A program made the position numbers and the translations under genes. Shown here one piece after another: positions 53,132 to 63,375 of a stretch of 64,000 nucleotides of DNA. A model generated the notes under the pieces. That model was not told where the DNA came from. It saw nothing but the letters and a program-made list of their open reading frames with translations, and did not search any database. Origin of the DNA: Ruminiclostridium herbifermentans (GTDB lineage Bacteria; Bacillota; Clostridia; Acetivibrionales; DSM-1351); assembly GCF_005473905.2 (NCBI RefSeq), contig NZ_CP061336.1:2968501-3032500 (forward strand), in the 5' to 3' direction. The stretch's first letter is position 1, and every line of letters begins with the position of its first letter.

Positions 53132-54016
53132 ATGGATATAAACTTTGAGTTATATAAAATATTTTATTATTGCGCACAAGAGAAAAGCTTTTCAAATGCT
53201 GCCCAGAAACTTTTTATAACCCAATCAGCTGTAAGTCAGTCAATTAAAAGCCTAGAAAATCAATTGGGAGTAAATCTATTCTACAGAAAATCTAGAAGTA
53301 TACAGCTTACATCAGAGGGTGAATTGCTTTTTAGCTATGCTTCCCAAGCGTTTAACTTCATAAAGGCTGCAGAAAGCAAGCTTCAAGAGATAGAAGGACT
53401 TCGTGCCGGAGAAATCAGAATAGGTGTAGGTGATTCCATATGCAAATACTTTATAATGCCATGTATTGAAAAGTTCGGTAAGCTGTATCCAAAGGTTGCT
53501 ATTAAAGTAATTAACAGAACTACACCTCAACTTTTAGAGGTTTTGAAAAGTGGTCTTATTGACATAGCAATTTCTACTCTTCCAGTAAAAAAAGAAGTAT
53601 TTGAGTATACTCCTTTTATTAGTGTAAATGATATATTTGTAGCTTCAAATAAGTATGCCCAGCTTCAAAACAGGGAAATAGAATTACAAGAATTAATAAA
53701 ATACCCTCTTATAATGCTGCAATCAGATAGTTCAACTCGAAAGACTATAGATGCCTTTTTCAAAAATCACGAACTTGTTTGCTCTCCTGAAATAGAACTC
53801 GAAAGCCTTGAGTTACTTGTTGAGTTTGCAAAAATAGGCACTGGAATAGCATATGTACTAAAAGAAAGTGCATTAGATTTGATAAATAATGGTGAATTGT
53901 TTGAAATAAAGCTCAAAGAATCCCTCCCAACTAGAGAAATTGGGATTGTTAAGATGAAAAATGTTGTTTTATCAAAGGCTGTGAACACTTTCATTAATAT
54001 ACTTCTATCCAATTAA
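53132..54016 (+). CDS. LysR-family transcriptional regulator
   Basis: 294 residues: N-terminal winged HTH (FELYKIFYYCAQEKSFSNAA, TQSAVSQSIKSLENQLGVNLF) and a substrate-binding-type effector domain (about 90-290, GEIRIGVGDSICKYFIMPCI). ATG with TAGGAGA upstream. Divergently transcribed from purL across a 435-base region containing direct repeats and leader motif copy C. LysR genes often regulate the divergent neighbour, but a purine role is not established. Effector unknown. Confidence 0.92.
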   Translation: MDINFELYKIFYYCAQEKSFSNAAQKLFITQSAVSQSIKSLENQLGVNLFYRKSRSIQLTSEGELLFSYASQAFNFIKAAESKLQEIEGLRAGEIRIGVGDSICKYFIMPCIEKFGKLYPKVAIKVINRTTPQLLEVLKSGLIDIAISTLPVKKEVFEYTPFISVNDIFVASNKYAQLQNREIELQELIKYPLIMLQSDSSTRKTIDAFFKNHELVCSPEIELESLELLVEFAKIGTGIAYVLKESALDLINNGELFEIKLKESLPTREIGIVKMKNVVLSKAVNTFINILLSN

Positions 54017-54064
54017 TAAATAACAATAAATTTGAAAATTTAGCATTTTGGTCATTAGATAAAA

Positions 54065-55114
54065 TTATAAAAACTCGGCTATTAATGGCTCTCTCTCTTT
54101 TGAATAATCATAAAACTTTTCATTTACTTTTATAATTGGCGCATAAGCACACTGATAAGGAACATACACAACCTCTCCAACTTCGCCATTTTGCATTCTG
54201 ACCTTTGAACCTACATAATAGCTAGGCATATTATTTAGCATAGCCATCATTACTTTAGGATCAACAACCTCATATCCTACTCGTTCAAGTTCCTTAAAAG
54301 CTTCAAATGGAGTCTGTCTTTTACTATAAACACGATTAGAAGTTATAGCATCAAATATGTCTGCCACAGTAAGAATTTTTGCATATAAATTTTTCTGATT
54401 ACCCTTAATTCCAAAAGGATATCCAGTACCATCTTCTTTTTCGTGGTGCATTATTACTGCTCTTTTAACATCCATATTAATTTCTTTATTGTTTTTTATA
54501 ATTTCAAATCCATAAACAGTATGCTTTTTCATTATTTCATATTCTTCTTCATTCAATGAGCCTTTTTTATTTAAAATGTCTATTGGAATCTGTGATTTCC
54601 CAACATCATGAAGAAGTCCTGCCATTACTACATCTTGAACCTGCTCTTTTCTCAATCCCATCCATTTCGCTATTAGCATGCCGTATACAGATACATTTAT
54701 CATATGCGCATATGTATATTCATCAGCTACTCTAACTGAATTAACGCAATCCATAAGAGTACTGCTATCATTAATCTTGCTATAGATATCTTCTGAAATT
54801 TCCTCTGCTACACCAAAATCCAATTTTTTACCAGAAGCTAAATTTTGCAGCAATTCTTTTGCTTTGTTTACATTTTCAATGTATTTTTTCTGCCCATCAT
54901 TTATATCACTACTATCTAAATACTCATCTCCATGAATGGTGTTAATTGTGTAAGTATATACCTTTTCAATTCCAAAATTTTTTAGTTTCTTTAATATATA
55001 CTCTGTAATTAATGTATCTTCAGGCACTATCATGTTACCAAAAGTAGAATATACATCATTACCTAAAAAGCTTCCAATAATGTCTTCGGTAACCTTTACA
55101 TAGTCATATTTCAT
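54065..55114 (-). CDS. HD-GYP domain protein (probable c-di-GMP phosphodiesterase)
   Basis: About 349 residues. N-terminal uncharacterised region (about 1-130), HD-GYP domain (about 130-290) with LLHDVGKSQIP, HTVYGFEII, HHEKEDGTGYPFG (the HHExxDGxGYP signature) and ADIFDAITSNRVY, then a C-terminal beta segment (VRMQNGEVGEVVYV). Active-site residues look intact, so c-di-GMP hydrolysis is likely. ATG at 55112-55114 with GGAGTAGGTG upstream; the frame continues to 55147. Neighbour of a chemoreceptor gene. Confidence 0.88.
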   Translation of the reverse strand: MKYDYVKVTEDIIGSFLGNDVYSTFGNMIVPEDTLITEYILKKLKNFGIEKVYTYTINTIHGDEYLDSSDINDGQKKYIENVNKAKELLQNLASGKKLDFGVAEEISEDIYSKINDSSTLMDCVNSVRVADEYTYAHMINVSVYGMLIAKWMGLRKEQVQDVVMAGLLHDVGKSQIPIDILNKKGSLNEEEYEIMKKHTVYGFEIIKNNKEINMDVKRAVIMHHEKEDGTGYPFGIKGNQKNLYAKILTVADIFDAITSNRVYSKRQTPFEAFKELERVGYEVVDPKVMMAMLNNMPSYYVGSKVRMQNGEVGEVVYVPYQCAYAPIIKVNEKFYDYSKEREPLIAEFL

Positions 55115-55311
55115 ACTAATAACACCTACTCCTTTATATAAACTCACATCACATCATATAATGTAAATTTATTTTAGAATAATACTACTGTAATCCTAAT
55201 AACCAGAAATCACCTCATAATAATATTACCTTATTATAAATTCCATATAACAAAAATAATAGAGACTCATTTCCTATGGTTATATTAAACTAGTTCTATA
55301 TACTTTTTTAA

Positions 55312-56556
55312 TTATAGAGTGAATTTTGAAACCTGATCCTCCAATCTTTTTGATGAAACTAAATTGTTTTGCGTTGAATTCCTAACCTCTGTAACTTTTC
55401 CAGCCACTTCAGCTGTTTTAACTGATATTGATGCCACTCCATTTGCACTTTCGTTAACGCTTGATGAAACCTGCTCAAGTGCATTTACGATAATAGAAAT
55501 TGAGTTATTCATTGCTTTTGATGAGTCATTAAATTCGTTCATCATTGTACTAAACAATGTGGAATCAGTATAATATTGCTCAATAGTCTCTATTAACTTT
55601 TGATAATCACTGAGAATTTCCTTGTCCATAAAGTCCAATAAAACTCCCGCACTCTCTGTTAGTGCAGCTACTGACTCATTTACAGTCTGAACCACCTTTT
55701 TTATATCTGTTGCAGTCTTTGAAGATTGGTCGGCAAGCTTTCTAATTTCGTCCGCTACAACTGCAAAACCCTTACCAGCTTCTCCTGCTCTTGCCGCCTC
55801 AATTGCTGCATTTAAAGACAGCAAATTAGTTTGCTCTGTAATCTGAAGTATGGCTTGAGCAAGCAATTCTATCTGTGAAACCTCTGCGGCTTGTTCCATA
55901 GCCGTTTTTAGTTGCTGTTTTACATCAAAATATATATTGTTTGCATTTTGTGCAGATAAAACTGCACTTTCCTTCAATTCACTAGCATGCTCACTTATTG
56001 CGCTAGCTTGATTAGCACCCTTTTCAGAGTTTTGTGATATAAGGTTAATATTTTGCATTATCTCTTGTGTACTATTACTTATTTGATAAGTAGTTGTTGC
56101 TGATTGTTGCATAGCAGCAGAAATATGCTCTGTTGTCAGCAAAGTATCATCAGTTTGTTCCTTTAAGTGAAGTGTCATATTTTCAACTTCTTGAGTATTA
56201 TCTGTTAGTTGCTTTGAGGTTTCCTGCATCAATCCCAAAATATCTCTTAATGCAACTCTTGCTAATGACAGATTTTTTGCCAAAAAGCCTATTTCATCTT
56301 TTCTTTCTTTAACTTTATTATATGTTTTGTCATGAGACAAATCAAAGTTTGCGGTTCTTTCAACAACCTTTCCAATAACTTTTAAGGGTCTGCTGATTGA
56401 AATAGTTAAATATAATCCAATTGAAATAATAAATAGCCAAGAAATAATAGGAAACACAAAAACGGGAAAATTCAAAAACAAATGACCTATTACTCCAAAA
56501 CCTGTTATCAATATGCCACCTAATACAATAATAAGTATCTTTTTGCTAATAGACAT
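55312..56556 (-). CDS. Methyl-accepting chemotaxis protein without sensor domain
   Basis: 414 residues. Two adjacent N-terminal membrane helices (about 7-27 and 31-52) with almost no extracytoplasmic loop, a HAMP-like linker (about 52-105) and the MCP signalling domain. The kinase-contact hairpin is conserved: [34 protein letters not shown], at about 245-280. Lacking a periplasmic ligand domain, it probably senses a membrane or cytoplasmic signal, or works through a partner. ATG with GGGGGCG upstream. Confidence 0.92.
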   Translation of the reverse strand: MSISKKILIIVLGGILITGFGVIGHLFLNFPVFVFPIISWLFIISIGLYLTISISRPLKVIGKVVERTANFDLSHDKTYNKVKERKDEIGFLAKNLSLARVALRDILGLMQETSKQLTDNTQEVENMTLHLKEQTDDTLLTTEHISAAMQQSATTTYQISNSTQEIMQNINLISQNSEKGANQASAISEHASELKESAVLSAQNANNIYFDVKQQLKTAMEQAAEVSQIELLAQAILQITEQTNLLSLNAAIEAARAGEAGKGFAVVADEIRKLADQSSKTATDIKKVVQTVNESVAALTESAGVLLDFMDKEILSDYQKLIETIEQYYTDSTLFSTMMNEFNDSSKAMNNSISIIVNALEQVSSSVNESANGVASISVKTAEVAGKVTEVRNSTQNNLVSSKRLEDQVSKFTL

Positions 56557-56985
56557 ACTTATTTCGCCCCCATCATTCGAGTAAATTTATTCCATATTTT
56601 ATATATTAACATATCTTATATATAATTTCTATAATATTTTAGGCACATTTGTACTTATGTAATATTATATAAACATTTGTATTTTATTGTAAATTTTTAT
56701 ATAATGTTATAAAGTGAATAGTAAAGTAATTTATATTGTTTTTTGCTTTTTATAATTAAGGTAGTATAAATTAGGTTGAAATCGTTAAAATAATTACTCA
56801 AAAAGGTTATTTACAAGCTTTACACCCTCTGTTTTTATATGATATTATATGCTTCGAACATATGTACAGATTTTTATACACAAGGGCAATTAAAGCATAA
56901 ATTATTATTATAGCAATAATGAGTTTTCAGCGAAAAAAACAAATTAATGTAAATAATTTATAAAATATAGGAAGGTGATATTTAC
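56557..56985. other. Divergent intergenic region between MCP and XRE-cupin genes
   Basis: About 430 AT-rich bases between the divergently transcribed MCP gene and the XRE-cupin gene. Promoters for both must lie here, but none stands out. No gene seen. Confidence 0.4.
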
Positions 56986-57543
56986 ATGTCTGAACAAATA
57001 AAGCTAATAGCATCAAGAATTAAAGACTTGAGAGAAATATCCGAAATATCCATTCAGACTCTTGCCAATGAACTTAAAATCCCCGAAGAAACTTATAGAG
57101 CATATGAAAGCGGAGATACGGATATACCAGTTAGTTTTCTTTATCAAATAGCTAATAAATTCAAGGTTGAACTTTCAGCAATACTCACTGGTGACGCTCC
57201 AAAACTGCACACATATCAAGTAGTAAGAAAAGGAAAAGGTACCAGCGTAGAGAGAAGAGAAGATTATAAATATCATAATCTGGCAAATAATTTTATTGGA
57301 AAAAAGGCTGAACCATTTATTGTAACTGTTCCTGCTGCATCGGATGCTACTGAGGTTCATTTTAATTCACACCAAGGCCAAGAATTTAATTATGTTCTTG
57401 AAGGAACTGTACAAATAATAATAAATGGTCATGAGTTAGTTTTAGAAGAAGGCGATTCAGTATATTTTGACTCTTCTGCAAGCCATGGAATGAAAGCCTT
57501 AAATGGTAAACAAGCAAAATTTTTAGCAATAATTCTTAAGTAA
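56986..57543 (+). CDS. XRE-family regulator with C-terminal cupin domain
   Basis: 185 residues: N-terminal XRE-type HTH (about 8-62, IQTLANELKIPEETYRAYESGDTDIPVSFLYQIANK) and C-terminal cupin_2 domain (about 105-184) with HFNSHQGQEFNYVLEGTVQIIINGHELVLEEGDSVYFDSSASHG written by region. The cupin probably binds a small metabolite. ATG with GGAAGGTG upstream. Seventeen bases before an acyl-CoA synthetase gene on the same strand; this regulator-synthetase pairing recurs in Clostridia and suggests control by an acid or acyl-CoA. Confidence 0.92.
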   Translation: MSEQIKLIASRIKDLREISEISIQTLANELKIPEETYRAYESGDTDIPVSFLYQIANKFKVELSAILTGDAPKLHTYQVVRKGKGTSVERREDYKYHNLANNFIGKKAEPFIVTVPAASDATEVHFNSHQGQEFNYVLEGTVQIIINGHELVLEEGDSVYFDSSASHGMKALNGKQAKFLAIILK

Positions 57544-57560
57544 CTTGGGGGGAAAAATAA

Positions 57561-59222
57561 ATGTTGCATAAATATCTAGCAAAAACAGACTTCACTTCAT
57601 ACGAAGATCTGTTAGAAAATTACAAATTAATAATACCTGAAAATTTCAATTTTGCATATGATGTGGTTGACGAATATGCAAAAACTGATCCTAATAAAGT
57701 TGCAATCGTATGGTGTGATGAATCTGGCGCTGAAGCCACATTTACTTTTGCACAGCTCAAAGAATACAGCGACAAAACAGCTAATTTCTTTAAGTCTATA
57801 GGCATTAAGAGGGGCGACCCCGTTATGCTTGTATTGAAAAGAAGATATGAGTTTTGGTTCTGTATTCTGGCCCTACATAAATTAGGTGCTATAACTATTC
57901 CAGCAACACATCTTTTGACTGAAAAAGATTATGTTTACAGATTTAACGCTGCCGATATAAAAATGATTGTATGCGTTCCAGACGCTGAGGTAATAAAAAA
58001 TGTGGAAGCTGCACAAAGCAAATGCCCATCTCTTAAGCATAAAGCAATAATATGCGATAGTAAAGCTGGTTGGATAGACTTTACAAAATCTGTAGACGAG
58101 GCTTCAAATGTTTTTGAAAGACCTACAGGTGACCAAGCTTCTCAAAATGATGACATATCTTTATTATATTTTACTTCTGGAACAACAGGTATGCCAAAGA
58201 TGGTTAGGCATGATTATGTATATCCTTTAGGTCACATTTTTACAGCTAAATATTGGCAAAATGTAATTGATGGAGGCTTACACCTTACAGTTGCTGATAC
58301 TGGCTGGGCAAAAGCTGTTTGGGGTAAAATATACGGTCAATGGATAGCTGGTAGTGCAGTATTTGTATATGATTTTGACAAATTTGTTGCAAAGGACTTG
58401 CTTGAGGTTATTTCAAAGTATAAAGTAACCACCTTCTGTGCACCACCAACAATATATAGATTCTTTATAAAAGAAGACCTTAAAAAATATGACTTAAGTT
58501 CTCTCAAATACTGCGTAGTGGCTGGTGAGCCTCTAAACCCAGAAGTATTTACTCAGTTCTATAACGCAACGGGAATTCAATTAAAGGAAGGCTTCGGACA
58601 GACAGAATTAACAGTTGTTCTATCTATAACTAAATGGACAGAAGCTAAACCTGGTTCTATGGGTAAGGCTTCTCCTGGTTATGATATCGATTTAATTGAC
58701 GAGGATGGAAATTCATGTCAAATTGGTGAAGAGGGACAAATTGTTATTCGTACGGATAAAAAGAAACCAGCAGGAATGTTTGGTGGATATTACAGAGATG
58801 AAGCTTTAACCAATAAGGTTTGGCATGATGACATATATTATACTGGTGATTTGGCTTGGCGTGATGAAGAAGGATATTACTGGTTTGTTGGCAGAGCTGA
58901 CGATGTTATCAAAAGTTCAGGTTACAGGATTGGGCCTTTTGAAGTTGAAAGTGCATTATTAGAACATCCTGCAGTTTTGGAATGTGCTATAACAGCTGTT
59001 CCTGATGAAGTAAGAGGACAGATTGTAAAAGCTACAGTTGTTCTTGCAAAGAATTATACTCCAAGCAAGGAGCTTATTAAAGAACTTCAAGAGCATGTTA
59101 AAAATGTAACTGCTCCTTATAAGTATCCAAGAGTTATTGAGTTTGTAAATGAATTACCAAAAACAATTAGTGGAAAAATAAGACGTGTAGAAATTAGAGA
59201 AACAGATAAAAATAAAAAGTAA
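57561..59222 (+). CDS. AMP-forming acyl-CoA synthetase (medium-chain/ACSM-like)
   Basis: 553-residue ANL-superfamily ligase: acid + ATP + CoA to acyl-CoA + AMP + PPi. Motifs: P-loop [13 protein letters not shown] (about 199-211), [17 protein letters not shown], the hinge region [38 protein letters not shown] (about 432-470), and the catalytic Lys in [12 protein letters not shown] near the C-terminus. The pattern is closer to medium-chain/benzoate-type ACSM ligases than to acetyl-CoA synthetase; substrate not determined. GGGGGG precedes the ATG. Second gene of a two-gene operon, ended by a strong terminator. Confidence 0.93.
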   Translation: MLHKYLAKTDFTSYEDLLENYKLIIPENFNFAYDVVDEYAKTDPNKVAIVWCDESGAEATFTFAQLKEYSDKTANFFKSIGIKRGDPVMLVLKRRYEFWFCILALHKLGAITIPATHLLTEKDYVYRFNAADIKMIVCVPDAEVIKNVEAAQSKCPSLKHKAIICDSKAGWIDFTKSVDEASNVFERPTGDQASQNDDISLLYFTSGTTGMPKMVRHDYVYPLGHIFTAKYWQNVIDGGLHLTVADTGWAKAVWGKIYGQWIAGSAVFVYDFDKFVAKDLLEVISKYKVTTFCAPPTIYRFFIKEDLKKYDLSSLKYCVVAGEPLNPEVFTQFYNATGIQLKEGFGQTELTVVLSITKWTEAKPGSMGKASPGYDIDLIDEDGNSCQIGEEGQIVIRTDKKKPAGMFGGYYRDEALTNKVWHDDIYYTGDLAWRDEEGYYWFVGRADDVIKSSGYRIGPFEVESALLEHPAVLECAITAVPDEVRGQIVKATVVLAKNYTPSKELIKELQEHVKNVTAPYKYPRVIEFVNELPKTISGKIRRVEIRETDKNKK

Positions 59223-59260
59223 TTTTATCAAATTAATAACTAATACAAATACTCAAAATT

Positions 59261-59294
59261 GTGGCAGCAACAGGATTTTCCTGTGCGCTGCCAC
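59261..59294 (+). terminator. Terminator after the acyl-CoA synthetase gene
   Basis: 8-bp stem GTGGCAGC/GCTGCCAC enclosing a second 5-bp stem (ACAGG/CCTGT), followed by TCTTTAATTT. Confidence 0.88.
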
Positions 59295-59539
59295 TCTTTA
59301 ATTTAAAATATTTCTTCATTTTGTATATGTATGAGTTGCATTGTCGGATACACTTTAATTTATAATGTATATGCAAATCTTCTCACGTATGTGTTCAAAT
59401 ATATTTGTGTTGCAATTCAGAAAGTATTAAATTTAAATTAATATCAGAATAAGCACACCGCCAACGTTTAGCACAGATGACTTCAGAAAATACTAAATTT
59501 AATTAATTAGTTCATTCAAGTTAAATTTAGATACAGCTG

Positions 59540-59588
59540 AAAAAATGGCTGATTTCAACTAGCATTAAGTTAAATTCAGCCATTTTTT
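59540..59588 (-). terminator. Terminator of htpG
   Basis: Long imperfect stem of about 21 bp (59588-59568 with 59560-59540), core AAAAAATGGCTGA with TCAGCCATTTTTT, loop of seven bases. T-rich on both sides, so probably bidirectional. It lies 19 bases past the htpG stop. Confidence 0.88.
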
Positions 59589-59606
59589 ATAATAATTACA
59601 TTTTTA

Positions 59607-61532
59607 TTATACTAACTTCATTAATATCTCATTGCTTCTAGCAATAAATTTTGACATTGCTTCAGGTTCTAGTTGTTGGTGACTCATCATAGCCAAATCG
59701 AATATGTGCTCACTAATCAACTTAACATCTTCCTTCTTTGATTCATTATTCTTCAAATCAATAATTGCTTTAACAAGCTTGTTGGATGAATTAAGTACAA
59801 GGGTCTGTTCTTTAGGGAACATACTGCTCATGTCCATACCGCCTCCATACATTTTGCTCATTTCCTGCATTCTTCTTGAATGCTCAGATAAAAGAACCAC
59901 AGCTGGAATGGATTCATTTTTCAAAGCTTCAACCTGTATCTTTAATTTATCGTCATTTATAGTCTCTTTAAACAGCGTTTCAAGATAGCTTACATCCTGT
60001 TCAGATATTCCAGTATTTTCCTGTTTCATATTAGCTGATATATCTGCATCAATCCTATTAAATTTAACTCCTGTTACTTTACTTTCAATTAATGACATAA
60101 AATGATTGTCAATCATTGATGATAGAATTACAGCTTCCATATCGTTTTCATTAAACAGCTTTATATACTGTGCTTGCTGATTTTCATCAGAAACATAGAA
60201 TACTGTGTTTTCATGCTTTTCTTTATTATTTTCAAGATATTCTTTAAGAGTTACATATCCTCCCTTAGTAGACTTGTAAATAATAATATCCTTCACTCTA
60301 TCATAGAATTTATCTTCTCTAATACAGCCATACTTAACAAATGGGTTTATGTCACTCCAGTATTTATCATAGCTTTCACGCTCATTTTCAAAGAGAGAAG
60401 TTAACTTGTCAGCAACCTTCTTAGTTATATGCGAAGAAATCTTATTAACATATCCATCGTTCTGTAAGAAGCTTCTTGATACATTCAGTGGTAAATCTGG
60501 ACAATCCAACACACCCTTTAGAAGCATCAAGAACTCAGGTATTACTTCCTTAATATTATCAGCAACAAATACTTGATTATAGTACAGCTTTATCTGGCCT
60601 TCCATAGTTTCAAATTCATGCTTTAGTTTAGGGAAATATAAAATACCCTTTAAATTAAACGGATAATCCATATTTAAGTGAATCCAGAAAAGAGGCTCAT
60701 TAAAATCGTGGAATACCTTTGTATAGAATTTCTTGTACTCTTCATCAGTACAGTCTTTTGGATTCTTAAGCCACAATGGTTTAGTATCATTTAATGGCTT
60801 TGGAGCTGCTGGTTCAGTCTTATCTTCGCCCTTCTCCTCAGTTTTTTCCTCAGTATTTTCTGCTTCTTTTGCAGCATCCTCTAAATATAACTCTATAGGC
60901 AAGAATGCAAAGTACTTTTCAAGAGTCTGTCTCATTTTGTATTCATCTAAAAATTCAAGGCTATCCTCAGCTAAGTATAAGGTTATCACAGTACCTCTGT
61001 CTGTCTTATCAGAATCTGACATTTCAAATTCAGTACCGCCATCACTAACCCACTTTACTGCCTTTGCGCCATTTTGGTAAGATAATGTGTCAATTTGCAC
61101 ACGCTCAGATACCATAAATGCTGAATAGAATCCTAATCCAAAGTGCCCTATAATTTGAGCATCATCCGACTTGTCCTTATATTTCTCAATAAAATCTACT
61201 GCACCTGAAAAAGCTATCTGGTTAATATACTTTTTAACTTCTTCATCAGTCATTCCCAATCCATTATCTAAAACCTTAATGGTTTTGTCATTTTTGTTGA
61301 CAATGACCTTTATTTCATACTTGTTGTCATCTGGCAGTTCTGCTTCTCCCATAGCATCTAGCTTTTTCAATTTGTTAATAGCATCACTTGCATTTGATAC
61401 AAGCTCTCTTATAAAAATATCCTTCTCAGAATAGAGCCATTTTTTTATTATTGGAAATATGTTTTCCGTATTAATAGATATGTTTCCTTTTTCTTGCGCC
61501 ATAATAATCTTGTCCAAACCCTGCACACTCAT
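59607..61532 (-). CDS. htpG: Molecular chaperone HtpG (Hsp90)
   Basis: 641-residue Hsp90. The N-terminal GHKL ATPase has ELVSNASDAINK, DNGLGMTDEEV and GHFGLGFYSAF. A charged linker rich in Glu/Lys/Thr (about 222-240) is followed by the middle and C-terminal dimerisation domains. The ATG at 61530-61532 and one ten codons later (61500-61502, MAQEKGN) are both possible; the second gives the more usual N-terminus, but neither has an SD at normal distance (AGGAGG is about 20 bases upstream of the first). A consensus CIRCE element and promoter lie upstream. Confidence 0.96.
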   Translation of the reverse strand: MSVQGLDKIIMAQEKGNISINTENIFPIIKKWLYSEKDIFIRELVSNASDAINKLKKLDAMGEAELPDDNKYEIKVIVNKNDKTIKVLDNGLGMTDEEVKKYINQIAFSGAVDFIEKYKDKSDDAQIIGHFGLGFYSAFMVSERVQIDTLSYQNGAKAVKWVSDGGTEFEMSDSDKTDRGTVITLYLAEDSLEFLDEYKMRQTLEKYFAFLPIELYLEDAAKEAENTEEKTEEKGEDKTEPAAPKPLNDTKPLWLKNPKDCTDEEYKKFYTKVFHDFNEPLFWIHLNMDYPFNLKGILYFPKLKHEFETMEGQIKLYYNQVFVADNIKEVIPEFLMLLKGVLDCPDLPLNVSRSFLQNDGYVNKISSHITKKVADKLTSLFENERESYDKYWSDINPFVKYGCIREDKFYDRVKDIIIYKSTKGGYVTLKEYLENNKEKHENTVFYVSDENQQAQYIKLFNENDMEAVILSSMIDNHFMSLIESKVTGVKFNRIDADISANMKQENTGISEQDVSYLETLFKETINDDKLKIQVEALKNESIPAVVLLSEHSRRMQEMSKMYGGGMDMSSMFPKEQTLVLNSSNKLVKAIIDLKNNESKKEDVKLISEHIFDLAMMSHQQLEPEAMSKFIARSNEILMKLV

Positions 61533-61617
61533 TATAGTACAGGAATGAACCTAATCCTCCTTTTCGTTATTATTTAATTTCAAGCACTTCTATACTTGAA
61601 TTAATTACGATAGTAAT

Positions 61618-61646
61618 AATATACCTCTAATAGCGAAATATTTCAA
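61618..61646 (-). promoter_or_regulatory. Sigma-A promoter of htpG
   Basis: Minus strand TTGAAA (61646-61641), 17-base spacer, TATATT (61623-61618). The CIRCE element ends eight bases upstream of the -35. Confidence 0.75.
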
Positions 61647-61653
61647 GTATTTT

Positions 61654-61680
61654 TTAGCACTCAATTAATAAGAGTGCTAA
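61654..61680. promoter_or_regulatory. CIRCE element (HrcA operator) upstream of htpG
   Basis: Perfect TTAGCACTC-N9-GAGTGCTAA inverted repeat, the binding site of the HrcA heat-shock repressor. It sits about 120 bases upstream of the htpG start, next to its promoter, and faces no other nearby gene start. Confidence 0.97.
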
Positions 61681-61792
61681 CAATTTATTACTAATCAGTC
61701 CATTGAATTAGATTAGTCTATGAGTATACAAAATCTAATTTAATTTTCATCTTTTATTAGCTAAATATCTATATTGTGCATTTTTTTGAAAT

Positions 61793-61821
61793 AAAAAAGC
61801 GATGAATTAGTTCTCATCGCT
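61793..61821 (-). terminator. Terminator of the spoVR transcript
   Basis: 8-bp perfect stem AGCGATGA/TCATCGCT, 8-base loop, followed by TTTTTTATT on the minus strand, about 160 bases beyond the spoVR stop. Confidence 0.85.
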
Positions 61822-61980
61822 CGTTAATTATATTTATTAAGCAAAACCTTCCTATATCATTCATTTTGATAAATACTGAATAAACTATTATAAAAGTAAT
61901 ACCATATTCCTTTTTAGCCTTTTGATATGCTATTTTTAGATGAAATTAATTAAGACTTTTCACCAATTTAACTGTGTTTA

Positions 61981-63369
61981 TTAACCATACAAAGAAATTC
62001 TTTTTGCTTCATCACAATTTATGGTCTTTTTCTTTCCCTCCAACTGAGTTGACAATGAAACCTTTCCATTCCATAAGTCAACAATATGCTTTAATGTTTC
62101 ATATGCATAACCCAATTCCAGTTCACGTCCATCAAATTCATGCTTTAATTCAAGTGTGTTATCATTTTTATTCCAATCGTTTACTAAAATTATTGGGATG
62201 CTTCCAATGCCAACTGTATTGCACAAAGTTTCTCTTATTTTTTTCCATCCCTCATCATCAGACACCTCTGAAATCATATAATCATTTCCTGTTGTAACAT
62301 ATTCGAATAAATTCATTTCACAGCAAAGCTCCTGAGTTAAGTACCTTCTTATAAATGATTGATCTCTCTCAGTTTGCCGAACTTCAAATATTTTCTCAAA
62401 GCCAAATTTGTTTTTAAGGTTTTCAAAAATTTTAAAACCTATGTAATAGGGGTTAATGCTGGATTTCAACGGACGTATTACTTCATTGTGCTTTCTCAAG
62501 AACTCAAAGTGCATATTTTGAGGTAATTCAAGGTTATTTAATATATTATAATGCCAAAAACTTGCCCAACCTTCATTCATTATTTTTGTTTCAATCTGTG
62601 GAATAAAATATTGGGCTTCTTCTCTTACTATAGACAATATATCTTTCTCCCAATCTTGAAGTCGTCCATTCTCAATAATAAACTTCAGAAGGTCCTCCTC
62701 CTGTTTAGCAAAAAACCTATTATCTTGCTGTACTTCTTTTACTTCCTCTTCTGACTTATTGTTGGAATATCTTTCTAAATTCGGAAATTCTTTTTTGTTT
62801 TCTGTCACGGCAAATTTAGGTTCCTCTTTTTCCTCTCTTCTATTTTGGAATTCAACAACCCGCTCCGTTTGAAACTTTATTGCATGTGCTGAATTTAGAA
62901 TTTTTTCTACCCGAACGTAGCCTATACTTGGATCAGAAATATATTCTCTAATACGGTCTGCATGATTTTTAAACATTTCAATTGCATATTCTGCCTTAGT
63001 TCCTAATTTAAATAGCCTATTATTTTTAAAGAAATCATTGTGAGCATATACATGAGCGATAGTCAGCACCTGCACTAGCAATGAATTATCCTTCATAAGA
63101 TATGCAATACAAGGATTTGAGTTAATTACCATTTCATATGGTAAACCCGTTAAATTATACTTATGCAAAGTTTTTATTCTTTCATAAGATTTCCCATAAC
63201 TCCAATGAGGGTAATGAGAAGGCATTCCAATATAGGATTCATAACCAATCATATCTTCATAGTTTACTATTTCAAATTCTTGATTATAATAGTTTAATCC
63301 ATAATCCTTGGCCAGCTTTTCAATACGTTCATTCCAATATTCCAAATCTCTTATGCTAAAGTCTGCCAT
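61981..63369 (-). CDS. spoVR: SpoVR family protein
   Basis: 462 residues. SpoVR is needed for normal spore cortex in Bacillus; its E. coli relative YcgB belongs to the YeaG-YeaH-YcgB stress system. Family landmarks: PSHYPHWSYGKSYER, LPYEMVINSNPCIAYLM, HVYAHNDFFKNNRLF, MNEGWASFWHYNI and INPYYIGFKIFE. ATG preceded by GGAGGGTTAAGG, which overlaps the stop of yhbH six bases upstream, implying coupled translation. Confidence 0.95.
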   Translation of the reverse strand: MADFSIRDLEYWNERIEKLAKDYGLNYYNQEFEIVNYEDMIGYESYIGMPSHYPHWSYGKSYERIKTLHKYNLTGLPYEMVINSNPCIAYLMKDNSLLVQVLTIAHVYAHNDFFKNNRLFKLGTKAEYAIEMFKNHADRIREYISDPSIGYVRVEKILNSAHAIKFQTERVVEFQNRREEKEEPKFAVTENKKEFPNLERYSNNKSEEEVKEVQQDNRFFAKQEEDLLKFIIENGRLQDWEKDILSIVREEAQYFIPQIETKIMNEGWASFWHYNILNNLELPQNMHFEFLRKHNEVIRPLKSSINPYYIGFKIFENLKNKFGFEKIFEVRQTERDQSFIRRYLTQELCCEMNLFEYVTTGNDYMISEVSDDEGWKKIRETLCNTVGIGSIPIILVNDWNKNDNTLELKHEFDGRELELGYAYETLKHIVDLWNGKVSLSTQLEGKKKTINCDEAKRISLYG

Positions 63370-63375
63370 TAAGCC

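Noticed and set aside
57561-59222. Acetyl-CoA synthetase (Acs)
   Set aside because: The length of 553 residues and the motif pattern fit the ACSM/medium-chain group rather than the longer Acs family of about 650 residues.
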